From: Clostridiales bacterium 1_7_47FAA
GTDB lineage: Bacteria > Bacillota > Clostridia > Lachnospirales > Lachnospiraceae
Assembly (NCBI GenBank): GCA_000155435.1
Contig: DS990260.1
Location: 1,442,396 to 1,506,395 of the forward strand
DNA length: 64,000 nt
Direction: 5' to 3'
The notes under the pieces are model-generated. The model ran no database searches. It was not told the origin of the DNA and was given only the letters and a program-made list of their open reading frames with translations. Of this stretch, positions 8,573-16,882 are shown one piece after another (the stretch's first letter is position 1; every line of letters starts with the position of its first letter). The position numbers and the translations under genes are program-made.

Positions 8573-9403
8573 TCAATCATAATATATTTCCTGCGGTATG
8601 TCAATACTTCCGTTAAATACTTCCACCGCAGGGCCTGTCATGAAAAGACGGCCAGTGGCGCGGTCCAGGCGTATCATAAGCTTTCCGCCGCGCAGGGAAA
8701 CCTCCGCCTCATCATCCACATACCCCATGAGGATGGATGCCAGCACGCTGGCCGTGGCGCCTGTGCCGCAGGCCCAGGTTTCCCCGCTGCCCCGCTCCCA
8801 GACCCTCATGTTGAGATGCTTCCGGTCCACCACTTCTATGAACTCCGTGTTCACCCGGTCCGGCGCAAACCGCTCATGGTATTCAAAGGCAGGGCCGGTT
8901 TTCTCCAAATCCAGCCTGTCAATGCCGTCCATATAGTACACCGCATGGGGATTGCCCACATCGATGCCCACAAACCTGTAATCCTTCCCATCCACCTGTA
9001 TGTCCTCAGGAAGGTCTGAAGTCAGGGTCCCCTCTCCCATATCCACGGTGATTGACACGGCCTTCCCGTCCTTCACCTCCAGTTCAAGGGTCTTGATCCC
9101 GCCCAGCGTCTCTACGGTCATGGTCCTCCTGTCAGCCGGCACCAGGCCGTGGTCGTAAGCGTACTTCCCCACACACCGCACCCCGTTGCCGCACATGGTT
9201 CCCTGGGAACCGTCCGCATTGTACATCTCCATCCTGCAGTCCGCCTTCCCGGACGGGCAGATAAGGATAAGGCCGTCCGCCCCGATCCCGAAGTGACGGT
9301 CGCTTATGAACCTGGATACCTTTCCCGGCTCCTTTACCTGTTCCTTAAAACAGTCCACATACACATAATCGTTGCCAATCCCCTGCATCTTTGTAAACTT
9401 CAT
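8573..9403 (-). CDS. dapF: Diaminopimelate epimerase (canonical)
   Basis: Cofactor-independent epimerase of 276 residues that interconverts LL- and meso-diaminopimelate for lysine and peptidoglycan. Both catalytic cysteines are present: Cys71 in GTMCGNGVRC and Cys212 in ETWACGTGATAS. The N-terminal GIGNDYVYVDC and the NPHAVYYMD segment match the family. The start at 9403 has GAGG seven bases upstream; a GTG two codons earlier is less suitable. It begins nine bases after the ANTAR regulator stop, so it is the third gene of a glnA-ANTAR-dapF transcript. A diverged paralogue lies at 11516-12376. Confidence 0.93.
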   Translation of the reverse strand: MKFTKMQGIGNDYVYVDCFKEQVKEPGKVSRFISDRHFGIGADGLILICPSGKADCRMEMYNADGSQGTMCGNGVRCVGKYAYDHGLVPADRRTMTVETLGGIKTLELEVKDGKAVSITVDMGEGTLTSDLPEDIQVDGKDYRFVGIDVGNPHAVYYMDGIDRLDLEKTGPAFEYHERFAPDRVNTEFIEVVDRKHLNMRVWERGSGETWACGTGATASVLASILMGYVDDEAEVSLRGGKLMIRLDRATGRLFMTGPAVEVFNGSIDIPQEIYYD

Positions 9404-9412
9404 TCCCACACC

Positions 9413-9961
9413 TCACACATGAATTAAACTGATAACCATCTGGGCTGTTTCCACCAGGTTGGTGCCGCTGTCCATACTGCACTTCTGGATGTACCTGTGA
9501 GCCTCTGATTCCGTCATATTGTTGCGCTCCATCAACAGCGCCTTTGCCTCGTCAATCAGCCTGCGTTCCTCGCCGCTCCGCTCCCTGGGCCGGTTTTTCA
9601 TCTTCCGGCGGAAACGGACCTGGGCCTGCACCATCATTTCCAGGGTGCTTATAAGGTCATGGACCTTCAGGGGCATGGGAAGGCAGATTACATTGCCCGG
9701 GGCCTGGCCTCCCCACCGGCTGGGAGAGGAGATGAGAAGCATGTCAAATGCTGCCGGCAGATACTGGCGCAGCTCATCGTACAGCATATCCTCAAACCGG
9801 TAGCCGCTCACCACGATGCCGCTGCCCACCCCTTCCGCCGCCGACAGCGCCTGTGAACCGGATGTACAGACAGCGACCACCTGATAGCCGTTACGCACCA
9901 GAATCCCTTTTATATTCTTTCCATCCTCCGGTTTGGAGAACGCTACGATAATGTTAGTCAC
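9413..9961 (-). CDS. ANTAR-domain response regulator
   Basis: Protein of 182 residues with a receiver-like N-terminal domain (about 1-115) and a C-terminal ANTAR RNA-binding domain (about 120-180: the RRLIDEAKALLMERNNMTES segment and what follows). ANTAR proteins act as transcription antiterminators. The receiver is atypical: no clear phospho-acceptor aspartate appears at the usual place (SGIVVSGYRFED), so it may not be phosphorylated. The start is a GTG at 9961, with GGAGG eight bases upstream. An in-frame TTG further upstream lies before the ribosome site, and a nearby ATG is out of frame. It sits 53 bases after glnA, an arrangement also known for nitrogen-control ANTAR proteins in other Clostridia. 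Confidence 0.85.
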   Translation of the reverse strand: MTNIIVAFSKPEDGKNIKGILVRNGYQVVAVCTSGSQALSAAEGVGSGIVVSGYRFEDMLYDELRQYLPAAFDMLLISSPSRWGGQAPGNVICLPMPLKVHDLISTLEMMVQAQVRFRRKMKNRPRERSGEERRLIDEAKALLMERNNMTESEAHRYIQKCSMDSGTNLVETAQMVISLIHV

Positions 9962-10014
9962 ATGCCTCACCTCCAAGCAAGCATTGGGACCGGAACCTCA
10001 TTGCGGTACCGGCG

Positions 10015-11352
10015 TCAATATTTATAAAGATATTCGCTTACTTCCCAGTCAGTGACCTGAGCCCTGAAATCGCGCCACTCCTTTTCCTTTGCTTCCAGAT
10101 ACTTGGTATAGATATGGTCCCCCAAAACATCCTTCATGAACCAGTCCCCGTCAAACGCCTCAATGGCATCCCCCAGCGTCTCCGGTATGCGCTCCACATT
10201 CCTGGACTTCATCTCCTCCGGCGCCATGGTGAACATGTTGCCCTCCACGCACTCCGGAAGCTCCATCTGCTTCTCAATCCCGTCCAGGCCGGCCCTCAGG
10301 CATGCCGCCAGGGCCAGGTATGGGTTCATGGCTGAATCCGGGCAGCGCAGTTCAATCCTGGTGCTTTCCCCTCTGGGTGAAGGGATGCGGATAAGGGAAC
10401 TGCGGTTGGAGGTGGACGACCAGGCGATATAGATGGGCGCGTCGTACCCAGGTATCAGGCGCTTGTAGGAATTCACAAGCGGATTGGTAAGGATGGTCAT
10501 GGGCTTCATATGGTGCAGGATGCCCGCCATGAAATAGTAGGCCGTGCGGCTCAGCTTCAGTGGGTCCGAGTCGTCTGCAAACAGGTTCTTCCCGTTCCCG
10601 TCCGACAGGGACATATTGATATGCATCCCCGAACCGTTGATTCCTTCCTTCGGCTTTGGCATGAAGGTGGCATGAAGGCCATGGCGCTTGGCAATTGTCT
10701 TGGCCGCCATCTTGAAGGTTATGATGTTATCCGCCGCCCTCAGGGCATCCGTGTACTGGAAATCAATCTCATGCTGGGCCGGGGCAATCTCATGGTGGCT
10801 GGCCTCAATCTCAAATCCCATCTCTTCCAGGTTAAGCACGATGTCCCGTCGGACATTCTCAGCCAGGTCAATGGGGGATACGTCAAAATACCCAGCCGTC
10901 TCATGGGTATTGGTGGTGGGCCTTCCCTCCTCATCCGTGTGGAAAAGGAAGAACTCGCACTCAGGTCCCACATTGAACACATAGCCCATGCCGGCGGCCT
11001 TCTTAACCGCCCGCTTCAGCACATTCCTGGGATCCCCCGTAAATGCGGTCCCGTCCGGATTATACACATCGCAGACCAGCCTTGCCACCTTGCCCTGCTG
11101 GGGCCTCCACGGGAATATCTCAAAGGTATCCAGGTCCGGGTACAGGTACATGTCGGACTCGTCAATCCTTACAAATCCCTCAATGGCGGAGCCGTCAAAC
11201 ATGCAGCGGTTATCCAGCGCCTTCCTAAGCTGGCTGGAAGTAATGGCCACATTCTTAAGCATACCAAAAATATCCGTGAACTGAAGGCGGATGAACTCCA
11301 CATCCTCTTCCTCCACCATGCGGATAATGTCGTCCTTACTGTATTTGCTCAT
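10015..11352 (-). CDS. glnA: Glutamine synthetase type I
   Basis: Enzyme of 445 residues that condenses glutamate and ammonia with ATP to give glutamine. Signature segments are FTDIFGMLKNVAITSSQL near the start, the metal site VGPECEFFLF, the HHEIAPAQHEIDF loop, the ATP-binding MPKPKEGINGSGMHINMSL, and RIPSPRGESTRIELRCPDS. The last region lacks a recognisable adenylylation tyrosine context, consistent with the GSI-alpha enzymes of Firmicutes, which are feedback regulated. The start at 11352 has AGGGAG upstream; the 13-codon longer frame is not supported. It has its own strong promoter and is followed by the ANTAR regulator and dapF. Confidence 0.95.
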   Translation of the reverse strand: MSKYSKDDIIRMVEEEDVEFIRLQFTDIFGMLKNVAITSSQLRKALDNRCMFDGSAIEGFVRIDESDMYLYPDLDTFEIFPWRPQQGKVARLVCDVYNPDGTAFTGDPRNVLKRAVKKAAGMGYVFNVGPECEFFLFHTDEEGRPTTNTHETAGYFDVSPIDLAENVRRDIVLNLEEMGFEIEASHHEIAPAQHEIDFQYTDALRAADNIITFKMAAKTIAKRHGLHATFMPKPKEGINGSGMHINMSLSDGNGKNLFADDSDPLKLSRTAYYFMAGILHHMKPMTILTNPLVNSYKRLIPGYDAPIYIAWSSTSNRSSLIRIPSPRGESTRIELRCPDSAMNPYLALAACLRAGLDGIEKQMELPECVEGNMFTMAPEEMKSRNVERIPETLGDAIEAFDGDWFMKDVLGDHIYTKYLEAKEKEWRDFRAQVTDWEVSEYLYKY

Positions 11353-11411
11353 CTCTATTCTCCCTCTCTTGCAAACTGCAATACCAACCATGTGGATCCG
11401 TGAAACAGGAA

Positions 11412-11441
11412 AGGCGGGGACGCCCTGGAGCTCTCCCGCCT
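11412..11441 (-). promoter_or_regulatory. Hairpin in the glnA leader
   Basis: Seven-base arms (11412-11418 and 11435-11441) form a GC-rich stem about 10 bases after the expected transcription start, and a moderately T-rich stretch follows on the minus strand. It could be a weak terminator controlled by the ANTAR protein. The paired hexaloop hairpins typical of ANTAR targets are not seen. Confidence 0.4.
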
Positions 11442-11453
11442 CGCTCTACAAAA

Positions 11454-11482
11454 AATATAGCAACAGAATTTTTATTTGTCAA
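11454..11482 (-). promoter_or_regulatory. glnA promoter
   Basis: On the minus strand TTGACA (11477-11482) and TATATT (11454-11459) are spaced by 17 bases, about 100 bases before the glnA start. It separates glnA from the upstream dapF-like gene. Confidence 0.8.
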
Positions 11483-11515
11483 TGTGAATTGACGATTTCG
11501 TGTTTTTTACCAATA

Positions 11516-12376
11516 TCACTTTAAAGCGCGAAGTTGTTCTGTGAAATGATTACCTAATTTCATGGTGCCCACATACCCCACATCCCCGGTCATGTGCACA
11601 ACGCCATCCTCGTCAATCTCAATCTCCAATGTTCCGCCGGGCATCTGGACCACCATCTTGGGGTCTGTCAGTCCCAGACGGTAAGCCGCTGCCGCTGCCG
11701 CGCAGCATCCGCTGCCCGAGGCCAGGGTATATCCTGCGCCCCGCTCGTAAACCTCGGTCTGGATATGGGTCCTGTCAAGCACCTTCATGATCTGCGTATT
11801 GATTTTCTCCGGGAACTGCCTTGCGCCCTCTGAATATTTCCCAATCCTGCACACCAGGTCCTTAGATATCTCATCCATAAGGATGACACAGTGAGGATTG
11901 CCCACGGACAGGCAGGTCACGGGATATGGAATCCGTCCGAATACCATTGTCTCATTGATGATCTCCCTGCGCGGGCCTTCCACCGGCACGTCGCTGCTCC
12001 AGAAGGAGGCCCTGCCCATGGACGCCTTCAGCCGTGTCCCTTCCTCGTTCAGGTAGTGGATTGCCGCCTCGCCTCCGCTGGAATAGATGGTAAAATCCTT
12101 TTTCTGCACATATCCCGCGTCCTTCAGGTATTTGGCAAATATCCTGACCCCATTGCCGCTTTTCTCCGCAATGCTTCCGTCCGGATTCCACACCACCATG
12201 GAAATCCTGTCCTCACTGATTACAGGCCCTTCCAGCACGCCGTCCGCCCCAACGCCGAAATTCCGGTTGCACATCAGCTGCACGTTGGACGGGTTCAGTT
12301 TCATTTCATTTTTATTAGGGTCATAAACCAGATAATCGTTTCCCAGTCCATGATATTTCTCTACTATAAGCCTCAT
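11516..12376 (-). CDS. DapF-superfamily paralogue with Ser/Ser in place of catalytic Cys/Cys
   Basis: Protein of 286 residues with the full diaminopimelate epimerase fold pattern: GLGNDYLVYDP near the N-terminus, FGVGADG, SVGNPHCVILMDE and ERGAGYTLASGSG. Both positions that hold catalytic cysteines in DapF are serine here: Ser73 in EKSGNGVRIF and Ser220 in LASGSGCC. Two cysteines (224, 225) lie a few residues further on. The canonical enzyme is encoded 2 kb away, so this copy probably has another substrate or chemistry; what it does is unknown. The start at 12376 follows GGAGG by eight bases. The open frame extends far upstream, but into the divergent AraC gene and its promoter, so the extension is rejected. 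glnA follows with its own promoter. Confidence 0.85.
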   Translation of the reverse strand: MRLIVEKYHGLGNDYLVYDPNKNEMKLNPSNVQLMCNRNFGVGADGVLEGPVISEDRISMVVWNPDGSIAEKSGNGVRIFAKYLKDAGYVQKKDFTIYSSGGEAAIHYLNEEGTRLKASMGRASFWSSDVPVEGPRREIINETMVFGRIPYPVTCLSVGNPHCVILMDEISKDLVCRIGKYSEGARQFPEKINTQIMKVLDRTHIQTEVYERGAGYTLASGSGCCAAAAAAYRLGLTDPKMVVQMPGGTLEIEIDEDGVVHMTGDVGYVGTMKLGNHFTEQLRALK

Positions 12377-12476
12377 ATCCATATCCTCCATATTTTCCAG
12401 GCATTCCACTTTACATCCTGATTTATATTTTATCAGGCATTTTATCATAAAAATATAGATATAATGCTGTTTTATA

Positions 12477-12506
12477 TTGCAAATAATGCTGTCATTCGTA
12501 TATACT
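12477..12506 (+). promoter_or_regulatory. Promoter of the AraC-type regulator gene
   Basis: TTGCAA (12477-12482) and TATACT (12501-12506) are spaced by 18 bases, 24 bases before the start codon. The AT-rich gap 12377-12529 also serves the divergent dapF-like gene. Confidence 0.6.
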
Positions 12507-12529
12507 GTTCCTGTAAGGAGGAATGATCC

Positions 12530-13408
12530 ATGTATATAAGCGACGGCTCCCCTGCCACCCAGAAGCAGGGATATCTGGAAGGCGACTTCCGTCTGTTCCA
12601 CATTAAGGATAAACTGCAGCGCACCTATGATTTCCACTATCATGATTTCCTCAAGATCCTGGTACATCTGGAAGGAAATGTAACTTATACAATCGAAGGC
12701 CGTTCCTATTCCCTCTGTCCCGGGGACATTGTGTTGGTGGACCGCGGACAGATTCACCGGCCCCAGGTGGATTTTACATCTCCCTATGAGCGCCTGGTCC
12801 TGTACCTGTCCCCGGACTTTCTGGAGCGGTACGGCGAAAATGGTTCTTCCCTGGACAGCTGTTTTTCCACCGCGGCCTACCGCCATTCCAATGTGCTGCG
12901 CTTAAAGGAGGATACCCGCCGTCCCATGCTGTCCCTCCTTCGCAGGCTGGAGCGGGCCCAGAACTGGCAGGAAGAAGAATTTGCAGGACCGCTGTACTGC
13001 CGCCTGCTGTGCCTCGAATTCCTGGTGGAACTTGGACGGGCATCCATGGACGCCAACGCCCAGTACATCCCCACCGGCACTTTAAACTACCATGTGTCAG
13101 GACTTATATCCTATATTAATGAGCACCTGTCCGGGGACCTGAGTATCCGTACCCTTTCTGACAGCTGCTGTCTCAGCCCCTACCACATGATGCGCATGTT
13201 CAAGGAGGAAACCGGTTACACCATCGGAAACTATATCACAGAAAAGCGGCTGTTACGGGCCCGCGACCTGCTTGCCCAGGGAAAAAGTGCGACCGAAAGC
13301 TGCTTTTCGTCCGGGTTCCAGAACTATTCCACCTTTCTCAGGGCTTATAAACAGCACTATAAAGAACTGCCCAAACGCTCTGTCCGGTTAAAAAACAGTA
13401 AAAATTAA
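12530..13408 (+). CDS. AraC family transcriptional regulator with cupin sensor domain
   Basis: Regulator of 292 residues. The N-terminal half carries the cupin-like sensor (DFHYHDFLKILVHLEGNVTY and SLCPGDIVLVDRGQIHRP). The C-terminal 100 residues carry two helix-turn-helix motifs of the AraC type (LSIRTLSDSCCLSPYHMMRM and the ATESCFSSGFQNYSTFLRAY segment). An AAGGAGG site precedes the start. It is read in the same direction as the importer operon that begins 150 bases later, and it may control that operon or the divergent dapF paralogue. The ligand is unknown. Confidence 0.9.
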   Translation: MYISDGSPATQKQGYLEGDFRLFHIKDKLQRTYDFHYHDFLKILVHLEGNVTYTIEGRSYSLCPGDIVLVDRGQIHRPQVDFTSPYERLVLYLSPDFLERYGENGSSLDSCFSTAAYRHSNVLRLKEDTRRPMLSLLRRLERAQNWQEEEFAGPLYCRLLCLEFLVELGRASMDANAQYIPTGTLNYHVSGLISYINEHLSGDLSIRTLSDSCCLSPYHMMRMFKEETGYTIGNYITEKRLLRARDLLAQGKSATESCFSSGFQNYSTFLRAYKQHYKELPKRSVRLKNSKN

Positions 13409-13426
13409 AGTATTTCTGATTTTTTC

Positions 13427-13454
13427 TTGAAATTTTCGTAATATCTGATATAAT
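13427..13454 (+). promoter_or_regulatory. Promoter of the branched-chain amino acid type transporter operon
   Basis: TTGAAA (13427-13432) and TATAAT (13449-13454) are spaced by 16 bases, about 100 bases before the binding-protein gene. Confidence 0.75.
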
Positions 13455-13561
13455 ATACTCATTGTTTTCCCATTGAGGACAGTTGTCTTTGCCAGATGAA
13501 CACACCTTGCGCAGGGGATTTGGAATCAATGGATCATTCATGAAATGAGGAGGATTGTAGT

Positions 13562-14722
13562 ATGAGAATCAGGAAAATCATGGCCGTAACCATGGCCGCG
13601 TGTCTTGTTGCAGGTTCCCTTGCAGGATGCGGCAAGAAAGCAGAAGAAAAAGTCATCAAGATCGGCGTGTTTGAACCGACCACAGGTGAGAACGGCGGCG
13701 GCGGATTCCAGGAAGTACTGGGTATCCGTTATGCAAAAGAGATGCACCCAACCGTAACAATCAATGGCGAGGAATACAAAGTAGAGCTGGTGGAGGTTGA
13801 CAACAAGTCCGATAAGACAGAGGCTGTCAACGCAGCACAGAAGCTGGTAAGCGAGAAGGTAAGCGTGGTCCTTGGAAGCTACGGCTCAGGCGTATCCATT
13901 GCAGCCGGACAGATATTCGCAGACGCCAAGATTCCTGCCATCGGCTGTTCCTGTACCAACCCGCAGGTAACGGAGGGCAATGATTTTTACTTCCGTGTCT
14001 GCTTCATCGACCCGTTCCAGGGCACGGTAATGGCTAACTACGCATTCCAGAACGGAGCAAAGAGCGCTGCTGTAATCACACAGCTGGGCGATGACTACTC
14101 CTCAGGCCTTGGTTCCTTCTTTAAGGATGCATTCGCCAAATTAGGCGGGGAGATTGTAAGCGAGGAGCAGTTCCAGACCAACCAGACTGATTTCAAGGCA
14201 ATCCTGACCAATATCAAGGCAGCCAACCCTGACATCATCTTCGCGCCATCCTCCATCACCACTGCACCGCTTATCATCAAGCAGGCCAGGGAGCTTGGCA
14301 TTACGGCAACCATCGCTGCAGGCGATACATGGGAGAACTCCACCATCATCGAGAACGCGGGCAAGGATGCCGAGGGCGTTGTGCTTTCCACCTTCTTTGA
14401 CGAGGCTGAACCGGCCAATGACGAGGCAGCCGCCTTCATCAAGGGCTTCAAGGAATATCTGGTAAAGAACAAACAGGAAGACATCATCCCGGCCGTATCC
14501 GCACTGGGCTATGATTCCTACCTGGCAGCCATCAAGGCCATCGAGACAGCTAATTCCACCGACACCACTGCAATCCGCGATGCGCTGAAGGGCGTCCAGA
14601 TTGACGGCGTGACCGGAAGCATTACCTTTAATGAGACAGGTGATGCCAACAAGGATATTGCCTTCATCAAGACCATCAAGGATGGCAAGTTCCAGTTCCT
14701 TACAACTACAACCGTAGAGTAA
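13562..14722 (+). CDS. livJ: ABC transporter substrate-binding lipoprotein, branched-chain amino acid type
   Basis: Periplasmic-binding-protein-fold lipoprotein of 386 residues, anchored outside the membrane, that captures the substrate for the importer encoded downstream. The signal peptide ends in a lipobox (LVAGSLAGCGKK). The mature part follows the LivJ/receptor family: VIKIGVFEPTTGENGGGG, the NAAQKLVSEKVSVVLGSYGS region, and FIDPFQGTVMANYAF. The gene symbol marks the family; leucine, isoleucine and valine are likely but unproven substrates, since such systems also carry amides or aromatic compounds. It is first of five genes, and a hairpin after it would favour excess binding protein. 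Confidence 0.88.
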   Translation: MRIRKIMAVTMAACLVAGSLAGCGKKAEEKVIKIGVFEPTTGENGGGGFQEVLGIRYAKEMHPTVTINGEEYKVELVEVDNKSDKTEAVNAAQKLVSEKVSVVLGSYGSGVSIAAGQIFADAKIPAIGCSCTNPQVTEGNDFYFRVCFIDPFQGTVMANYAFQNGAKSAAVITQLGDDYSSGLGSFFKDAFAKLGGEIVSEEQFQTNQTDFKAILTNIKAANPDIIFAPSSITTAPLIIKQARELGITATIAAGDTWENSTIIENAGKDAEGVVLSTFFDEAEPANDEAAAFIKGFKEYLVKNKQEDIIPAVSALGYDSYLAAIKAIETANSTDTTAIRDALKGVQIDGVTGSITFNETGDANKDIAFIKTIKDGKFQFLTTTTVE

Positions 14723-14750
14723 GGTCATCTGACCGTTACATATGAAACAG

Positions 14751-14786
14751 AGGCCGCAGGCGGCAGCCATTGCCCCGCGGCCTTTC
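14751..14786 (+). terminator. Attenuating hairpin between binding protein and permease genes
   Basis: AGGCCGC (14751-14757) and GCGGCCT (14777-14783) form a stem followed by TTTCTCC. It probably terminates part of the transcripts, lowering permease relative to binding protein. Confidence 0.55.
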
Positions 14787-14874
14787 TCCGGCTTATGGCG
14801 GATGCGCAGGATACCATGTCCTCATGCCATTCCCTGCAGGATACAATTATTAAGAAAACAGGAGGCAGACTCTT

Positions 14875-15756
14875 ATGAGTTTAACAACATTTCTACAGCA
14901 GTGCCTGACCGGTATCTCCCTTGGCGGCGCCTATGCGCTGATTGCCATCGGCTATACACTGGTATACGGCATCCTCCGTCTGATTAATTTCGCCCATGGC
15001 GACATATTCATGATGGCAGGTTATTTTATGATTTTCGCAATGGCCAGCCTTCCCTGGTTCATCGCAATCCCGGTTACCCTGATTGTCACCGTTGTCCTTG
15101 GTGTTACCATTGAACGGGTGGCTTACCGTCCCCTGCGTTCTTCCCCCAGGATGTCCGTCATGATTTCAGCCATTGGCGTATCGTATCTGCTGCAGAACCT
15201 TGCTACCTATCTGTTCACGGCCCTTCCAAAGGGATATCCTGAGATTCCTTTCTTAAAGAGGATTTACCAGATAGGCGGTCTTTCCGCATCCTTCGTAACC
15301 TTCCTCACGCCAGTCCTGACCCTGGTCCTGGTATATCTTCTGATACTCCTGATCAACCACACCAAAATCGGCATGGCAATGAGGGCTGTTTCCAAGGATT
15401 ACGAAACCGCGTCCCTGATGGGCATCAAGATCAATAAGACCATCTCCTTCACCTTTGCAGTGGGTTCCCTGCTGGCAGGAATCGGTTCCATCCTCTATTT
15501 CACGGACCGTATGACCGTATTCCCGTTCTCAGGCGCACTGCCCGGCCTCAAATGCTTTGTTGCCGCTGTATTCGGCGGTATCGGAAGCATTCCCGGCGCT
15601 GTCATCGGTGGTTTCATCCTTGGACTTGGGGAGACAGCCCTGGTTGCCATGGGACAGTCCACCTTCAGTGACGCATTTACATTTATCCTGTTGATTGTTA
15701 TGCTTCTCATCCGCCCGACCGGCCTGTTTGGTGAGAAGACAACCGATAAAGTGTGA
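14875..15756 (+). CDS. livH: Branched-chain amino acid type ABC transporter permease, LivH
   Basis: Inner-membrane permease of 293 residues with about eight hydrophobic segments. It carries the LivH hallmarks GGAYALIAIGYTLVYGILRL, INFAHGDIFMMAGY, the cytoplasmic coupling loop AMRAVSKDYETASLMGI, and CFVAAVFGGIGSIPGAVIGG near the end. It pairs with LivM to make the channel. An AGGAGG nine bases before the ATG supports the start. LivM begins ten bases after its stop. Confidence 0.93.
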   Translation: MSLTTFLQQCLTGISLGGAYALIAIGYTLVYGILRLINFAHGDIFMMAGYFMIFAMASLPWFIAIPVTLIVTVVLGVTIERVAYRPLRSSPRMSVMISAIGVSYLLQNLATYLFTALPKGYPEIPFLKRIYQIGGLSASFVTFLTPVLTLVLVYLLILLINHTKIGMAMRAVSKDYETASLMGIKINKTISFTFAVGSLLAGIGSILYFTDRMTVFPFSGALPGLKCFVAAVFGGIGSIPGAVIGGFILGLGETALVAMGQSTFSDAFTFILLIVMLLIRPTGLFGEKTTDKV

Positions 15757-15766
15757 GGTGGCGGAC

Positions 15767-16882
15767 ATGAAGAATATGACAAAGAACAAAAACAAGGTTT
15801 ATACCATCATTGCCCTGGCCGTGCTCATTGGAATCCTGGCATTCCTGCAGTCTGACACGGCAGAATACAGTTATCAGATATCCATCCTGGAGCGGAGCGC
15901 CATCTATGCGGTGGTGGCTGTTTCCATGAACCTGCTCACCGGCTTTACCGGGCTGTTCTCCCTTGGGCAGGCAGGCTTCATGGCAATCGGGGCCTATGTC
16001 GTGGCCATATTCACCATCCCTGTAGGCTCCCGTGCCAGCGTATACTATGTGAGCGGGATCTCACCCGTGATTGCCAATGTAGCGCTTCCCATCCCCGTGG
16101 CCCTGCTCCTTGGCGGGCTTGCCGCCGCTGTCCTGGCCGCCCTTATCGGCATCCCGGTGCTGCGCCTTAAGAGCGATTACCTGGCCATCGCAACCCTTGG
16201 CTTTTCAGAAATCATCCGCGCCTTCATCGCAGCGCCCATGTTTGACACTGTCACCAACGGTTCCTACGGTCTGAAAAGCATCCCCGGCTTCCCCAATATC
16301 TTTGCTGTATTCGGTCTGGCAGCCCTCTGCATCGCGCTCATGGTACTGTTAATCAACTCCTCCTACGGCCGTGTCTTTAAGGCCATCCGCGAGGATGAGA
16401 TTGCAGCCCAGTCCATGGGACTTAACCTGTTCCGCTACAAGGAGCTTTCCTTTGTCATCTCCTCTTTCTTCACCGGGGTTGGGGGCGGGATGCTGGCCAT
16501 GTTCATGCGCTCCATCGATTCCAAGACCTTCCAGGTGGCGCTTACCTACGACCTTCTTCTGATTGTGGTCCTGGGCGGTATCGGAAGCGTCACGGGAAGC
16601 GTCCTGGGCGCGTTCCTGGTAACCTCGGGACGTGAACTGCTGCGGTTCTTTGATGACCCGTTAACCATTGCAGGGGTGCATATCCCGCTGTTCCGTTCCG
16701 GTTTCCGCATGGTCATCTTCTCCATCCTTTTGATGGTAGTGGTGCTGTTCTACCGCCGCGGGATCATGGGCAACAACGAGTTTTCCTGGGACGGACTGTC
16801 CCGGCTCATACGCGGCATACCCGACAGGCTGAAGAAAGGCCGCGGTAAGAAAGCCGCCTCCAAAAAAGGAGGTGCCAAGTAA
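15767..16882 (+). CDS. livM: Branched-chain amino acid type ABC transporter permease, LivM
   Basis: Second permease subunit, 371 residues from the ATG at 15767. The open frame extends upstream into livH but has no ribosome site there, whereas GAGGTGG precedes 15767. Landmarks are MNLLTGFTGLFSLGQAGFMAIG, LRLKSDYLAIATLGFSEIIR, the coupling loop AIREDEIAAQSMGLN, and VVLGGIGSVTGSVLGA. The C-terminus ends in a lysine-rich tail of about 25 residues. Its stop codon overlaps the livG start by one base, which implies translational coupling. Confidence 0.92.
   Translation: MKNMTKNKNKVYTIIALAVLIGILAFLQSDTAEYSYQISILERSAIYAVVAVSMNLLTGFTGLFSLGQAGFMAIGAYVVAIFTIPVGSRASVYYVSGISPVIANVALPIPVALLLGGLAAAVLAALIGIPVLRLKSDYLAIATLGFSEIIRAFIAAPMFDTVTNGSYGLKSIPGFPNIFAVFGLAALCIALMVLLINSSYGRVFKAIREDEIAAQSMGLNLFRYKELSFVISSFFTGVGGGMLAMFMRSIDSKTFQVALTYDLLLIVVLGGIGSVTGSVLGAFLVTSGRELLRFFDDPLTIAGVHIPLFRSGFRMVIFSILLMVVVLFYRRGIMGNNEFSWDGLSRLIRGIPDRLKKGRGKKAASKKGGAK

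Noticed and set aside
11353..11447. Classical ANTAR target (two hexaloop hairpins) in the glnA leader
   Set aside because: Only one larger hairpin was found, and no A--G hexaloops in tandem were seen.
12377..12886. N-terminal extension of the dapF-like frame by about 170 codons
   Set aside because: The extra part lies antisense to the AraC gene and across its promoter. A proper ribosome site marks the start at 12376.
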